From: Auricularia sp. M13
Lineage: Eukaryota > Basidiomycota > Agaricomycetes > Auriculariales > Auriculariaceae
Direction: 5' to 3'
DNA: 64,000 nt
Assembly: GCA_037042915.1 (NCBI GenBank)
Contig: CM073193.1
Span: 3,472,001 to 3,536,000, forward strand
In this document: in pieces, positions 49,143 to 59,950 of the stretch
Numbering within the stretch: position 1 is the first letter of the stretch
How the letters are laid out: each line of letters begins with the position of its first letter
Translations under genes and position numbers: made by a program
Notes under the pieces: model-generated
The model's input: only the letters and a program-made list of their open reading frames with translations
Database searches by the model: none
Told to the model about the DNA's origin: nothing

Positions 49143-51257
49143 CTAGGCAACGTCAAAAGCGCTCGGCGCTCTTGACTCTTCCTCAGCAGCCCAGGCGTTC
49201 CAGAAAGTAGCAGCCTCACCACGAGACCAATAGAGGGCCTTCGAACGCCCGCAGACGACGTCCTCGGTTATGAGGACGTGGCGAATGCTTGAGCCACTAG
49301 AAATATTCAACATCGGAGAAGCGCCCATAATAATGTGGACTCACGGCACTTCGTACATGCTCTCGAGCAATGTGTTCTCCTGCAGCACGCGATTATTGCT
49401 CTAGTAAATTTGGGCAAAGAATCTTTGACCAACCATTATCGCACGCAAACTTCTAGCGCCACCTCCACGAGCCATCGCCCGACGAGCCACCTCTCGAAGA
49501 GCCCGAGTCGTAAACCGTATCTCGACACCAGAATAACCGAAAAGCGCAGTATACTGCGATACGAGGGAGCCCTTCACGTCCACGAGGATGCGAAGTAAGT
49601 CGTTCTGGTTTAGTTGCTGCAGTGTTGCAATCGAAGGACAGCGACCAACAAACTCGGGAATCAATCCGAATTTATGGAGGTCTCCTGGTTCAACCAGATC
49701 CAGGACTGTTGGCCGCGCCGTCTCCACACCACCTTGACGTCCAGAAAAAAATGGCACAAATGGTTCATCCGAAGACGATGACGATAGTTGAGCGGTAAAC
49801 CCGATTGACTAGAAGGAAGGTAAGTCGAAGCTAGATGCTGCATGTCGACCCCGACATACACCCTTAGCGACTCGTCGTTGGATAATCTGCTCCAAGCCTA
49901 CGAATGCCCCAGAGAGTATAAAGAGTGTGTTAGTCGTGTCAACATGGTACGTGTCATGCCGTGCTGCATGCAGAGTGACAATGAGGTTTGAGCATTGAAG
50001 ATACACTTACGCCCAGCGTTTCGTGGTGGTTGGTCTCGCGGGTCACTGGAAGATGCTTCGCTGGAGGAGCCCTTCGTGTTAATGGTGACTACGCTGCCTG
50101 GGTAAACGTAAGGATCATATGAATTCTATATCTGCATGAAGCTGCTGACCTTCCATCATCCGCAATAGGCTCTGTTGCACGCCCTCTCCGCCCACATCGC
50201 GCACAGAATCAGCACCGCCGGACCCGCGTTTAGCTAGCTTGTCGGCCTCATCAATATAGACAATGCCGGTGCTGCAAATGATAATTGGCAAACGAAAGAA
50301 CGAGAAGGATAGATATAATGATACCTGGCACGATAGGGGTCCCACTGGGCGGCCTGTAATAAGCGGTGGATGCATTGCTCGACATCGTCTCCCACATCTG
50401 GAGAAGGCTGAGTCAATGGGCCTCGGGAAATGGATAACCTTCATACATCCAGCCTGGAGTGGAGATGAGGAAGTGACGATGCCGCGGCAACTGAACGGCG
50501 AACCTGGGTAAACGACGTGGCATCTGAGACGGAGAATGGGAGGTCCAACACTTTGGCAAGAGTTCGGACGAGTAGAGTCTTGCCTGAGAGGTATGTGAAA
50601 TAAGCTGATGCACAAGCAAGTTGAGAACCACGACGAACCAGAACCGGTCGGGCCACTGTGGAGGGATGCCATGAGACACAGTCAGTACGTAGCACAATTG
50701 GACGCACATGAGTAGCACGTTGCTCTTGTCGAATAGTGGGGGTGAAGGAGGCCTATGAAGGCCGGAGGCGCCAAATGCAGGCCGTTGTGGATGTGGCGTG
50801 ACAGGGATCTCGTGTGGGCGCGCTGCCGGCCATTAGAATATGGGTCTTGTGGATATTTGCAAGGCAGAAGTACCATGGGGCCTCTCATCCACTGCGTTAT
50901 AGCTATCCCAAGCCAGGCTGCCGTGTTGTGAGTGAATGCGGGACATATGGTTGAACACACTATGGATGCAGTGAGCGTCGCAGCGCAGAGGGGTGACGAT
51001 GGCCAACTGACGCGACGCTGAGTACTTTCTTAGCGTATTCCTGTCCCACCACAAAGTCGTCCAGATACTGCACGAGCTAGAGCGCATATCGTCAACCCAA
51101 GGTATATGTGAGCATAGCGACCGAATGCACCTGGCGCGGTGTGGCTAGTGGCTTCAGCCCCGGCTGGGGAGGGTCCATATCGCCCCGAGGACTGCCGCTT
51201 CCGGCGTCTCTGAGCAACGGGCGGAGCGAGCGCGTCGACATGAACCGGCGCGGCCAT
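49143..51257 (-). CDS. MCX1: Mitochondrial ClpX-type AAA+ unfoldase
   Basis: ATP-driven unfoldase of the mitochondrial matrix; the yeast form Mcx1 acts without ClpP and activates 5-aminolevulinate synthase. After a disordered leader ([20 protein letters not shown]) come [20 protein letters not shown], Walker [15 protein letters not shown] (split by an intron), [39 protein letters not shown], Walker [96 protein letters not shown] and [13 protein letters not shown] joined to [12 protein letters not shown]. No N-terminal zinc-binding domain is visible, as in other fungal ClpX. Ends [11 protein letters not shown]. The start is uncertain; 51257 is 76 bp from the Cactin ATG. Confidence 0.88.
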
Positions 51258-51333
51258 ACGGGCCTCATCCTGTCGTCGGTCGGATGTGTCAAGGACAAGT
51301 TGCGGGATCGGCCGTGACTCTGCTCTGCTCGCC
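51258..51333. promoter_or_regulatory. Very short divergent promoter, ClpX / Cactin
   Basis: 76 bp between the chosen ATGs. An in-frame minus-strand ATG at 51335 would even overlap the Cactin start codon, so 5' ends are tightly packed here. No TATA box. Confidence 0.4.
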
Positions 51334-53748
51334 ATGCCTCGCTCACGCTCCCGTTCCCCGCGCCGACGTGACGAAACGGGCAGAGGCAGAGACCGTAGTC
51401 GCGAGCGCGTCCGCGATAAGGATCGTGACCATGAGCGGCGGCACAGCGATAGCCGGGACCGCAAGCGGCGCAGGAGCCGTAGCAGGAGCCCGGACGACAA
51501 GAAGGATAAAAAGTGAGTATATATTTATTTATGCTCGCGGTTTCTCTTGTTCGAATGCTGACCCTTGCAGGCGCAAACGCGATCATTCCCACGAGCGCAA
51601 GAAGCGCAAGGAAGAGAAACGGCGGCAGCGCGAGGAAGAAGAGGCGCGCCAGCTCGCGGAACTGAGTGTGTACAGCGCGGCGGACAACCCGTTCCACGAT
51701 GCCAATCTCGGCCAGCAGTTCAAGTGGCATAAGAAGGCCGAGAAGGAGCGCAAGGCGGGTCTCAGTCAGGCCGAAGTCGCCCAGCGCGAGGCCTTGCGCA
51801 GGCAACAAGCCAAGGAGGAACTTGAGCGTCTCAACCGTCGCCGCGCCGAGCGCGAAGTCGAGATGCGGCTCAAGGAGGAAGAGGAGGCCCGCATGCACCG
51901 ACTCGCAGAGTCGGCCGCCATGACGGAATGGATCGCGAAGGACGACGACTTCCAGCTTGAGCAAGAGCGGAGACGCGCCGCCATTCGTCTCAAGGACAAG
52001 AGAGCCAAAGCCGTCGACTTTCTTGCTCTCAACCTGCGATATGCGCGGCCAGACGTGGAGGATGTTGTGGACGAAGAACAGCAGGCCCTCGACGATGCTG
52101 GCCTCGAAATGACCTTGACGAACCGTATACGATTCTTGAGGTGCGCCCCCCTCGCCCTTGCCAAAACGAATCTACGTTAGTAACCTTTCATAGAACCTCA
52201 CAGTTGACCAAGTCGAAGAACTGCATGCCGACATACAGCGCTACCTCACTTTAGAGAAAGAGGACCTCAATGTCGAGTTCTGGACGGTACGCATTCTCTC
52301 AAGGTCACTAGCTCGAACGCTGACCCGGCGCAGAATATGATGGTCGTTTGCAAAGATTGGCTAGAACGGATGAAGACCTCTCGGACCCTGGGCCGTGACG
52401 CCCTCGTAGCCAACGCCGCTGTCGAAGCCGACATCGCGAAACTGCTCTCGGGCAAGTCGTATGACCAGCTAGTCCTTCTTCAACGACAAATTCAGACGAA
52501 GCTCGGGAGTGGCGAGCCAATCGACGTTGACTATTGGGAAGGTTTGCTCAAGAGTTTACTTGTGTGGAAAGCGAAGGTAAGAGCTTTGAGAGCAGGGTCG
52601 CCATGAAATCGCTAATGTTCCGCTAGTCCAAGCTGAAAGCGCTGCACGAGGTGGTTGTGCGGAATCGCCTCGAACAGCTTCGCAAGCGCCAACGCGACGA
52701 AGCACTCGTGGCGCAACAGGAACTGTTGGCTGGCGCCAACGACAGTGCCTCACGGGGATGGGGCGGCGACATGCGCGCCGAGGCGACCGTGTCAGATGGT
52801 TCTATTCGATTGGAGGAGGCAACGGAACAAGTAGAGCCCTATGACCGTGCTATGAGCCCGCCCTTGCTCGATCTATCGAGCCTTCGCTACGAGGATCGTC
52901 AGCTGGACATTGCCCGTGAAGATGATGCGCGGAGGGCATTGGTGAGCGTGCCTTTCCGCAGCATGTTTATTGTCTAATGCTAACCGCCCAACCCGTAGTT
53001 TGCGCTACGGCGTACCGTCGCAGCCACTCGATTTGTTGCTAAAACGGTACAAAAGCCCGTGGAGGCAGAGCCCGTGGCAAGACCTGCCGAAGAAGAAATC
53101 GTCTATGTCGAGAGCGCGCCGGACGTATTGTATCACCAGGAGATGGAGAACGATGTAGAGGAACAGGAGGAGGCCTTCAATGCCGAGGAGGAGCTTCCCA
53201 ATATGCCGACTTATAGCTGGGAAGACAAATATCGCCCGCGAAAGCCCAAGTACTTCAATCGCGTCCATACCGGATACGAATGGAACAAGTACAATCAAAC
53301 TCACTACGAGTACGTCAACCAGCAGCTCATCCCTCGTTTGAGCTTACTGTTGGGGCAGCACCGACAATCCTCCGCCGAAAGTTGTGCAGGGGTACAAGGT
53401 AATTGTTCCCCTGCATGTGCGAAGAATCCAACTCACGCGCAGCAGTTCAACATATTTTATCCGGACCTGATCGACAAGACCAAGGCGCCGACGTTCAAGA
53501 TTGTGCGGGAGCCTGGCAACGACGAGACAGTACTGCTGCACTTTTCCGCCGGGCCGCCTTATGAGGATATCGCGTTCCGCATCGTGAATCGCGACTGGGA
53601 GTACTCGCACAAACGGTGAGAGGCTTGATTTCTTCAGATTAGAATGCACGTCGCTGAGATGCACGGCAGTGGGTTCCGATCGTCGTTCGATACGTCTGGC
53701 ACCCTGAGCCTGTGGTTCCAGTTCAAGAGAAGCTTCTACCGGAAGTAG
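51334..53748 (+). CDS. Cactin, spliceosome-associated protein
   Basis: Cactin (Cay1 in fission yeast) is a nuclear protein needed for accurate pre-mRNA splicing. An Arg/Ser-rich start (MPRSRSRSPRRRDETGRGRD) is followed by a long charged coiled coil. It contains VYSAADNPFHDANLGQQFKW, ESAAMTEWIAKDDDFQLEQE and DFLALNLRYA. The middle domain has EPHTVDQVEELHADIQRYLT, NVEFWT, MMVVCKDWLERMKTSRTLGR and SYDQLVLLQRQIQTKLGSGE with YWEGLLKSLLVWKAK. The C-terminal domain is highly typical: YSWEDKYRPRKPKYFNRVHT, GYEWNKYNQTHYD, KVVQGYKFNIFYPDL, TPTFKI-like APTFKIVREPGNDETVLLHF, YEDIAFRIVNRDWEYSHKR, FRSSFDTSGTLSLWFQFKRS, ending FYRK at 53748. Confidence 0.94.
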
Positions 53749-54292
53749 TGGGCTGTTGTGTTACGGTCGAGAGTATGACTGTGCCGCGGTGCATGGGCGC
53801 TCCCCGCAAGGGGTAGGCGTGGCACCAGGCAGTGAACATGATTTTTTCTGGCACAACGTCATGGTGGTGGCCCATCTTGTCCATCGCGCGCGCAAGCTGT
53901 AGAATGTATGTACAATAGAACACGTTGCGGCGGGCAGGTGTATGATTTGTTCGGGCGGCACTGCGGGGCCCCTAATGGTACGGGCCGGGTGGTAGCTGGA
54001 TGACTAGAACGGAGATCGGGAACATAAAATCTCCGCCTCTTGCCCTCCTTCCCCAGTCGACCGTTTGTCCACTCACCCGCAGACCGACGCCGGCCTCGCC
54101 GCCGCCGTCGTCGTTGCGCCGTCTGATACCAGACCGCGCGCCCGAGCCGTGTGCCCGCCCGGCCGCCCGCTGCAGATAGCCCGCAGGCTGCCTGAGCACG
54201 TACTTGATCGTTCGTCGGCGACCGCAGCGCCCGCCCGCCACGGACCGTATCCCAGCCCTCCTCTGAGCCCCGTTCCCGTTTACGACTTGACG
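53749..54292. other. Intergenic / probable 5' leader of the plus-strand cyclin
   Basis: About 544 bp. The first half probably holds the Cactin 3' end. From about 54065 to 54292 the sequence is C-rich and open in the cyclin frame without any ATG, so it reads as a GC-rich leader. No TATA box, repeat family or RNA gene was recognised. Confidence 0.5.
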
Positions 54293-56284
54293 ATGCCTCA
54301 CGCAGTCCCTCCCGTCCCGCCCGCCCGCCGCACCATACACAAGCCGCCCGCCCAGCTGCCGCGCCCCGCCGGAGCCCCCCCGGCGTGGGCGCGCGCGGCG
54401 GCCGGCCACGCGGACGCCATCCTCAACCCACCATACCCGTCGCAGCACCAGCGCGCGACCTCGCTCTCCTCGCTCTCCGCCGCCCCCGCCTGGCCCCCGA
54501 TCGACTCCCGCCGCTCGCTCGCGCAGCGCACGATGGGCACCGCACCACCGTGGCCACCCTCGTCGCTGGCGCCCGCGCGTGGTTCGACGATCTCGTTCGA
54601 TAGCCAGGCGCCCTCGTCCGCTTCTTCTCCATCTCCCGTCATTTCTCTCTGCTCAACGAACTTCTCCGATGTTGCCAACTCCGCCGCGATTCAAGACGAC
54701 GACCGCTTCACGGACGTGTCGCCTGGCTCTTCTATGTGGGCTAGCGACGACCTCGAAGATGCTGTTAGCGACATCGTCTTCGACAACGAAAGCCCACTAG
54801 ATGCAACGGGCCAGGATTGGGCCATCCCTCGCGCCGAGCCTCAGGCTTTCGAGCCTCGTGGCACGGCGCTCAACGTGGCACCGTCGCCTCTCGTGCCTGG
54901 TCCGGTCTATACTCAGCCTTACTGCGAGCCCGAACAGTTGCTGCCTCCCCTTGAGCACACCACATTCGTCATTGAGGCGCCCCCAGCGCCCCAAATGCCC
55001 GTTGTGACACCAGAGTACACCAAGTCGGCTAAGCATCTGTCCGAGTGGGCAGCCGAGTGGCTTTGCAGGATTACCAGTAGCACAAGCCTCGAAGACGCCC
55101 TTAACGGTCCGCAATGGAGGTGTGTAATATACATCTCAACCTCGGCGTCGCTGACATCCGATACAGTCACGGCAGGAGGCCAATCGTGCCCGCATACCTC
55201 GCGGAAAATATTCGCGCTAGCCTCATGTCGACGCTCCTTCAGCCTTCTGCAATCTTCCTAGCTCTGTGGTATATCGCAAGACTCCCTGTATATCGCGGAG
55301 GTCTGGAACCGCGCTCGACTTCTGGACAGAACTTCAGGCGTGTCCTGTTCGGCGAGGGACAGTTCATGCCTGGTTCTGAGGACAAATATGCTCTGGAACA
55401 TTATGCCCCTTTCAAACTGGTAAGCATGCCTCTCTAAGACTGGCTGAGCTGCTACTGATTTTTGCTCCAGTTCGTCAATGGTGTTCTACTAGCGTCCAAG
55501 ATGCTCGATGATGCGACCTTCACCAACAGAGTTTGGTATGTAGGCAGTCTTTTTACCTTCCCATCCCTGCTCACCATTTTGAAGGCACGAGATTACGCAC
55601 ATTGCTATCAAGGACATCAATTCCCTCGAATTGTCATCGCTCGATTACCTGCGCTACGATCTTTCTGTGCCTCTGGAGGCCTGGACGCAGTGGCTGATCG
55701 TCCTTCGAGAGAGTCACATCGCGCGCGCCCCCTACCCTGCTCCAATCGGGCCCGTCAAGGACACTCCTCATGGTGCCGTTCTCCACATATTCAATTCGCT
55801 CATCGACGCCAGTCTATCTCGCGTGAGCCCAAGCGAAGGTCCAATATTCTTGGGTATCGAGGAGCGCATCGCGAAGCGCCTTTTGGACATCGAGAACTCG
55901 GTCGATCTCGACGACATGGATGAGGATGGCCCTTTGCGCGACGAGTACCGCCGCTCTCGTCGTTCGTCGTCTGTTGACATACCCGGCCCCATCGCGCGCA
56001 ACAACGTCCTCGACCTTCCGCCGCCGGCTGAGTGGTATCCCGCCGCAGACCCCATCGTGTCGCGCGTGGAGCCCGTTCGTCGTGCGCCGTGGACGCCGGC
56101 TACGATGTCGCGGAACACGTCTTACGGGATGCCTCACCTTGCTCCTGCGTATGACTTCCCTCGCGGCTACGTCCCACAGAGCTACCAGGCATATGCAGAA
56201 CCTAGGGCGTATCCCCCGCACCAGCAGTTCGCGATTCCTCCGTGTCTCCAGTTTGCCGCTCGCTCTGCCGTGGGTTACATCTGA
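54293..56284 (+). CDS. Pho80/Pcl-like cyclin-domain protein A
   Basis: Cyclin of the Pho85-partner type. A Pro/Ser-rich N-terminus starts MPHAVPPVPPARRTIHKPPA. The cyclin box is STLLQPSAIFLALWYIARLP, NFRRVLFGEGQFMP, FVNGVLLASKMLDDATFTNR with VW, HEITHIAIKDINSLELSSLD and YLRYDLSVPLEAWTQWLIVL; LLASKMLDDATF corresponds to the KWLDD-like core contacting the kinase. A C-terminal tail carries an acidic motif DMDEDGPLRDEY, then Arg/Ser- and Tyr/Pro-rich sequence, ending at 56284. The partner kinase is inferred from the family. It faces a related cyclin (B) 1 kb away, tail to tail. In-frame open sequence continues upstream without ATG. Confidence 0.82.
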
Positions 56285-57320
56285 ACGCCAGGTCATGGTC
56301 AGCATTAGCATTCGAGTCGAATCGCACGAACCGCACATCAAGTCTATCTAAACCGGTTGGATAACACGCACAGGACACCCGCTCACCACCAGCGACTTGC
56401 GTTTCCATGCAAGCCGCTCGCTCATTTTCATCTGTCTCCCTACCCTGTACATCTTCACCACCCTCCTCCGTCTACCATAACGTCTCGCATCAACCTCATC
56501 GACTGCCTCACGTTGTCAAGCTGGCTCGAACGCCCTCTTTGGAACAACTCGTGCGGTTGAGCCACCGATTCGCTCTACGCATGCTATCGTGTTCTAATTT
56601 AACCCTCCTGCCGATTGCACGGACGCTGTGGCGATTTCTCACTCTATTGTTTTTGTAGCACTGTGCGGAAAAAGCCCAAAAAACCGTGTTGTCCCTTTAG
56701 CCTTCACTTTTGCTTTCTGCTTCTCCAACTCATTCTTTCTTACGTGCTCGTCCAATTTACTCTCGCCTTCGCGATATGTTGTCTTCCCACATGCCGCGCC
56801 CATTTCACTCCCCATTGCATCTAGCTTGCTACTTGCCATCCTTGTCCGCGCGTCGGCGAGCGACCGTGCCATTACTCTGATAGCAATGCCATCTCTCTCG
56901 CGCACTAAAATTGTCCACTGCAAGGGCCCTCGCTCTTCTCAAAATACTAGTCACATGGTAGAGTAAATTGCGTCTGAACTGCACATCTCGACGGGATGAA
57001 TAGGTCGCCTGCGCAGAAGCAGGGTGTACAGTGAACATTGAAGTTATCAAGCTATGAAGCGAGCAAGCAGTGAAGTATGCGTTTGGTGTTTGGTTTGGCG
57101 GATGGGGGGCGGGAGCAGGTGCTTCTAAAAGATATGAGCAAGTGAATGGATGCCTGCAATATGTGTGGGTTGGGGAGGAACTACTCGGCCTATGTAGCAG
57201 GAGCATTAATGCCAGGCGCGAATGCGTGGCGCGGCAAGGGGATGGATGGGGAACATACCAAGAGACGAAATCTATCGACGGGTATGTGGGGGAAATGCTA
57301 GTGAACGGGGTGGAGGATGA
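56285..57320. other. Convergent 3' region between the two cyclin genes
   Basis: About 1 kb with no convincing coding sequence on either strand. The stretch about 56640-56800 is rich in T and C, and a G-rich tract (57098-57120) lies nearer gene B. It probably contains long 3' UTRs of the two converging genes. No inverted repeat linking the two genes was spotted by eye. Confidence 0.5.
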
Positions 57321-58867
57321 CTACGCGCGAAGCCACTGCGGGCGGACGAAGTTGGCAGAATGTTCCGAACGAGCTCCGGCCCATTGCGCGAGGGCGACGG
57401 CCTGTGCAGAGAGCGAGGTTGACGAACGATCGCTGGTGCTATCAATGGAAGCCCACGACTTGTGACCCATTGCAGGCTGCGCGGAGACCGAATTATACGA
57501 GGGCGACGGCGGCGCCGGTGTGTCGAGAGTGAGTTCAAGAAGGGAAGAACGACGATAATGCTGGTAACGCGACTCGTCCAAGAGTTTGGCGCCGGCGGAA
57601 CGCGAGGACGCCGTGACACGATAGTCCAGCGAGTACCTCTGAGCGGAGCGACGAGGGATGTACTCTGCTCGAAGCGGGCCATCTTCGTCCAGATCAATGT
57701 CGGAGTCCGAGTCGTCCTCTATCACAGGCTCGTCAGGCACGAGCAAGCTCTCCCCAGGCCGAATGAACACGGGCTCTGGGACAGGCTCAGACACCTGAGT
57801 AGCGAGCGTGGACAGCACATGTTCAATCTGGCAGGCGACGATAGCATGGCCATCGGTATCCGACGCCGTCAAGAACAGGCTCGCCGGCAGACGAGCATGG
57901 TAGCGTTTGATCGCGGAGACCCAGTCGCGATATGCACCCGGCGAGAGCCACAACGAGTGCTCCAGCATGTTCAACGCACAGAACTCGAGTCCAGCCAGAT
58001 CTGCAGACGGGACAGTAGAAATTTCGCTCCAGGTCGCGCTGGAGAAGCAATTGTCATGCAACTCTCTGTCGGCCAGCATTGCGACGCAGAGGAACAAACG
58101 ATGACAAGCGTGTTCCTCTGTCATCACGTTGCTCTTGAACAAAATGTTCCTGAACTTTGCGATCGTCTCGTCGTGCGTGGCCCGCAAAGGCGAGACGCAC
58201 TCGGCGGGAAGGCGACTGAGGTACCACAGAGCCAGAAAAATAGCGCTGGGCTGGAGCATCGTCGACCAAAGAACGCCCTGAATTGACTTTGCAAGGCTGT
58301 TCATGGGACTCTGCCTGCCGCTGCACTCATGGTGAGCTCAAGATGTTGACAAAGAGTTGAGGAAATAAGGCACCTTGATGGGGCATCGATAGCCTTCCAA
58401 AGGTAATCCGCGATCCATAGTGACATAGGTTCTGCGAGGGCCTTATATTCTGCTGTGAGATATAGCAGCGGCGGCTCGGGCGTAGTGGGAGGAATGAGAT
58501 CCTCCACTGCACCGAAACTAGATGACGGGCTGCAATCGGCAGTGTCGGGATTGAGCATGTAGGGAGGAGTAAGCGGGTGCTGGGGATAAGATACTGGTGC
58601 GGGCGAAAAGTCGTATGGAAGGCCATCGTAGTCATGCGCGCCCATGGGACCCTCATCGGACGCGTAGAGGTTGTCGATGGCGAAGGAAAGTTGTGGTGCC
58701 TCATCGACCATGTCCTCCGCCGCGCTCCCGCTCTCGTCAGCCGAGGTGCGCATGTTCGAGAGCGGGACGGCGAGCGGATGGTAAGGCAGACTGAAAGACG
58801 ACATTCTGCGGCTATGCGCAGGGGCGGCGGCTGAGCCTGCCCAGGTAAATGACCGACGAGCTTCCAT
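57321..58867 (-). CDS. Divergent Pho80/Pcl-like cyclin-domain protein B
   Basis: Paralogue of gene A on the opposite strand. Start MEARRSFTWAGSAAAPAHSR (58867). After EPMSLWIADYLWKAIDAPSR and an intron, the cyclin region has STMLQPSAIFLALWYLSRLP, nearly identical to A (STLLQPSAIFLALWYIARLP), then KFRNILFKSNV, RLFLCVAMLADRELHDNCFS, ATWSEISTVPSADLAGLEFC, ALNMLEHSLWLSPGAYRDWV. The MLDD core of A is replaced by ADRELHD. The tail keeps DLDEDGPLRAEYIPRRSAQR, matching the acidic DEDGPLR motif of A. It ends FVRPQWLRA at 57321. Partner kinase unknown; divergence of the core suggests altered or lost kinase binding. Confidence 0.78.
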
Positions 58868-59950
58868 GGCGAGGAACGGCGATCCTCTTTTTCGTTTTTT
58901 TCTTTGGGGCTGCCGTGTGCTGGTTGGAGCAAGGTCGCAAGGAGGACCGGCAACGCGAGCGAACGCGTCTCCGCCTTGCTTTTCACCCAGGCGCCTTTCG
59001 AGACGGAGAGTGCGACGGTGGGTGGGTGGAAAATCTCAGGCTCAAAAGACAAAGGCGGACAAACACAAGCCGGCTTATACTCAGCCCTCACCTCAGTGCA
59101 ACGTTGAACAACTGGAACTCATTTATCGCGCGTCTCTGGGCGCAGTGCGGACGAAGAGGACTGGCTCACTGTCAGTTGTCTCTCCGTAGCGGAACTGGCT
59201 CGTACATAACATCTTCCAACTCTGGCCTGAACTACACACTTGCTGCACCATCACCCGCCGTCTAGACTTTTCGTTTTTCGATCGTGCATGCATCCCGTGT
59301 CCAACCGCCGACACCGTTGCTAGTGGTCAGCAGCTCAGAGGATTGCCGCTCAAGGACGTCTGACTCAATGGCTGACCGGTGTTCGATGACTGCCATTCCT
59401 CGATGTTATTTCTCCTGACGAGCGCGACCAGTGTGACCAGAGTGTGGCTGGGCCATTTAGCGCTTTTCCATGAGGCCTGTTTTAGCTAGAGAACGAATCG
59501 TTGAATGCACGACGTTACCTATGTAACATCGGCGCCACGAGCTCACATGTTGATCTACAGAGAGTCTCTGGCGTATGATCCTCTTTCCAACGCACCGGAT
59601 GACGCATTGCATAACGCTCGTGGCTCTCGTGGCGCCCTCGTCCGAATCGTATCGGGTGGTACAGCCAGCCAAGTATTCCTTTTTCAGACTGCGATCAATT
59701 TGCCTCACAACTGAAGTGCATGCGCCCATGCGCTCCGTCGAGCCTCCGCTTCTTTGTGTGAATCAAGAAGGATTTTGTGTTGTGGGCCGGTGCTCAATGA
59801 CGGATTCTCAAACCTGTGCAGCGTGGTATCGTCCTCGCATGACATGTCAGCTGCTATCGAGAATGCCGAGCTGATGATTGGGTCATTGGCCTATAAAGCA
59901 CGCTGGACTACTTCGTTCCTCGTCGTTCTCGACCAAAGAGCGCTGCTACG
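58868..59950. other. Long intergenic region upstream of cyclin B and the secreted protein
   Basis: About 1.08 kb between divergent genes, the largest spacer in the window. Open frames on both strands lack family motifs and look random. Besides the TATA box at 59892, I see T-rich stretches (58888-58910, 59266-59280) but no repeat, RNA gene or coding exon. Confidence 0.5.
59892..59897 (+). promoter_or_regulatory. TATA box upstream of the secreted HExxH protein
   Basis: The sequence CTATAAAG lies 54 bp before the ATG at 59951, preceded by ATTGGC. This is the only well-placed canonical TATA box I noticed in the window and fits a regulated rather than housekeeping gene. Confidence 0.6.

Noticed and set aside
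54065-54292. Possible N-terminal extension of cyclin A from a non-ATG codon
   Set aside because: The frame is open but C-rich, where stop codons are rare by chance; there is no ATG and no conserved sequence.
56640-56960. Hydrophobic plus-strand open frame after cyclin A
   Set aside because: It comes from a T/C-rich 3' region; the composition alone produces Phe/Leu/Ser-rich translation and no start context or family motif supports it.
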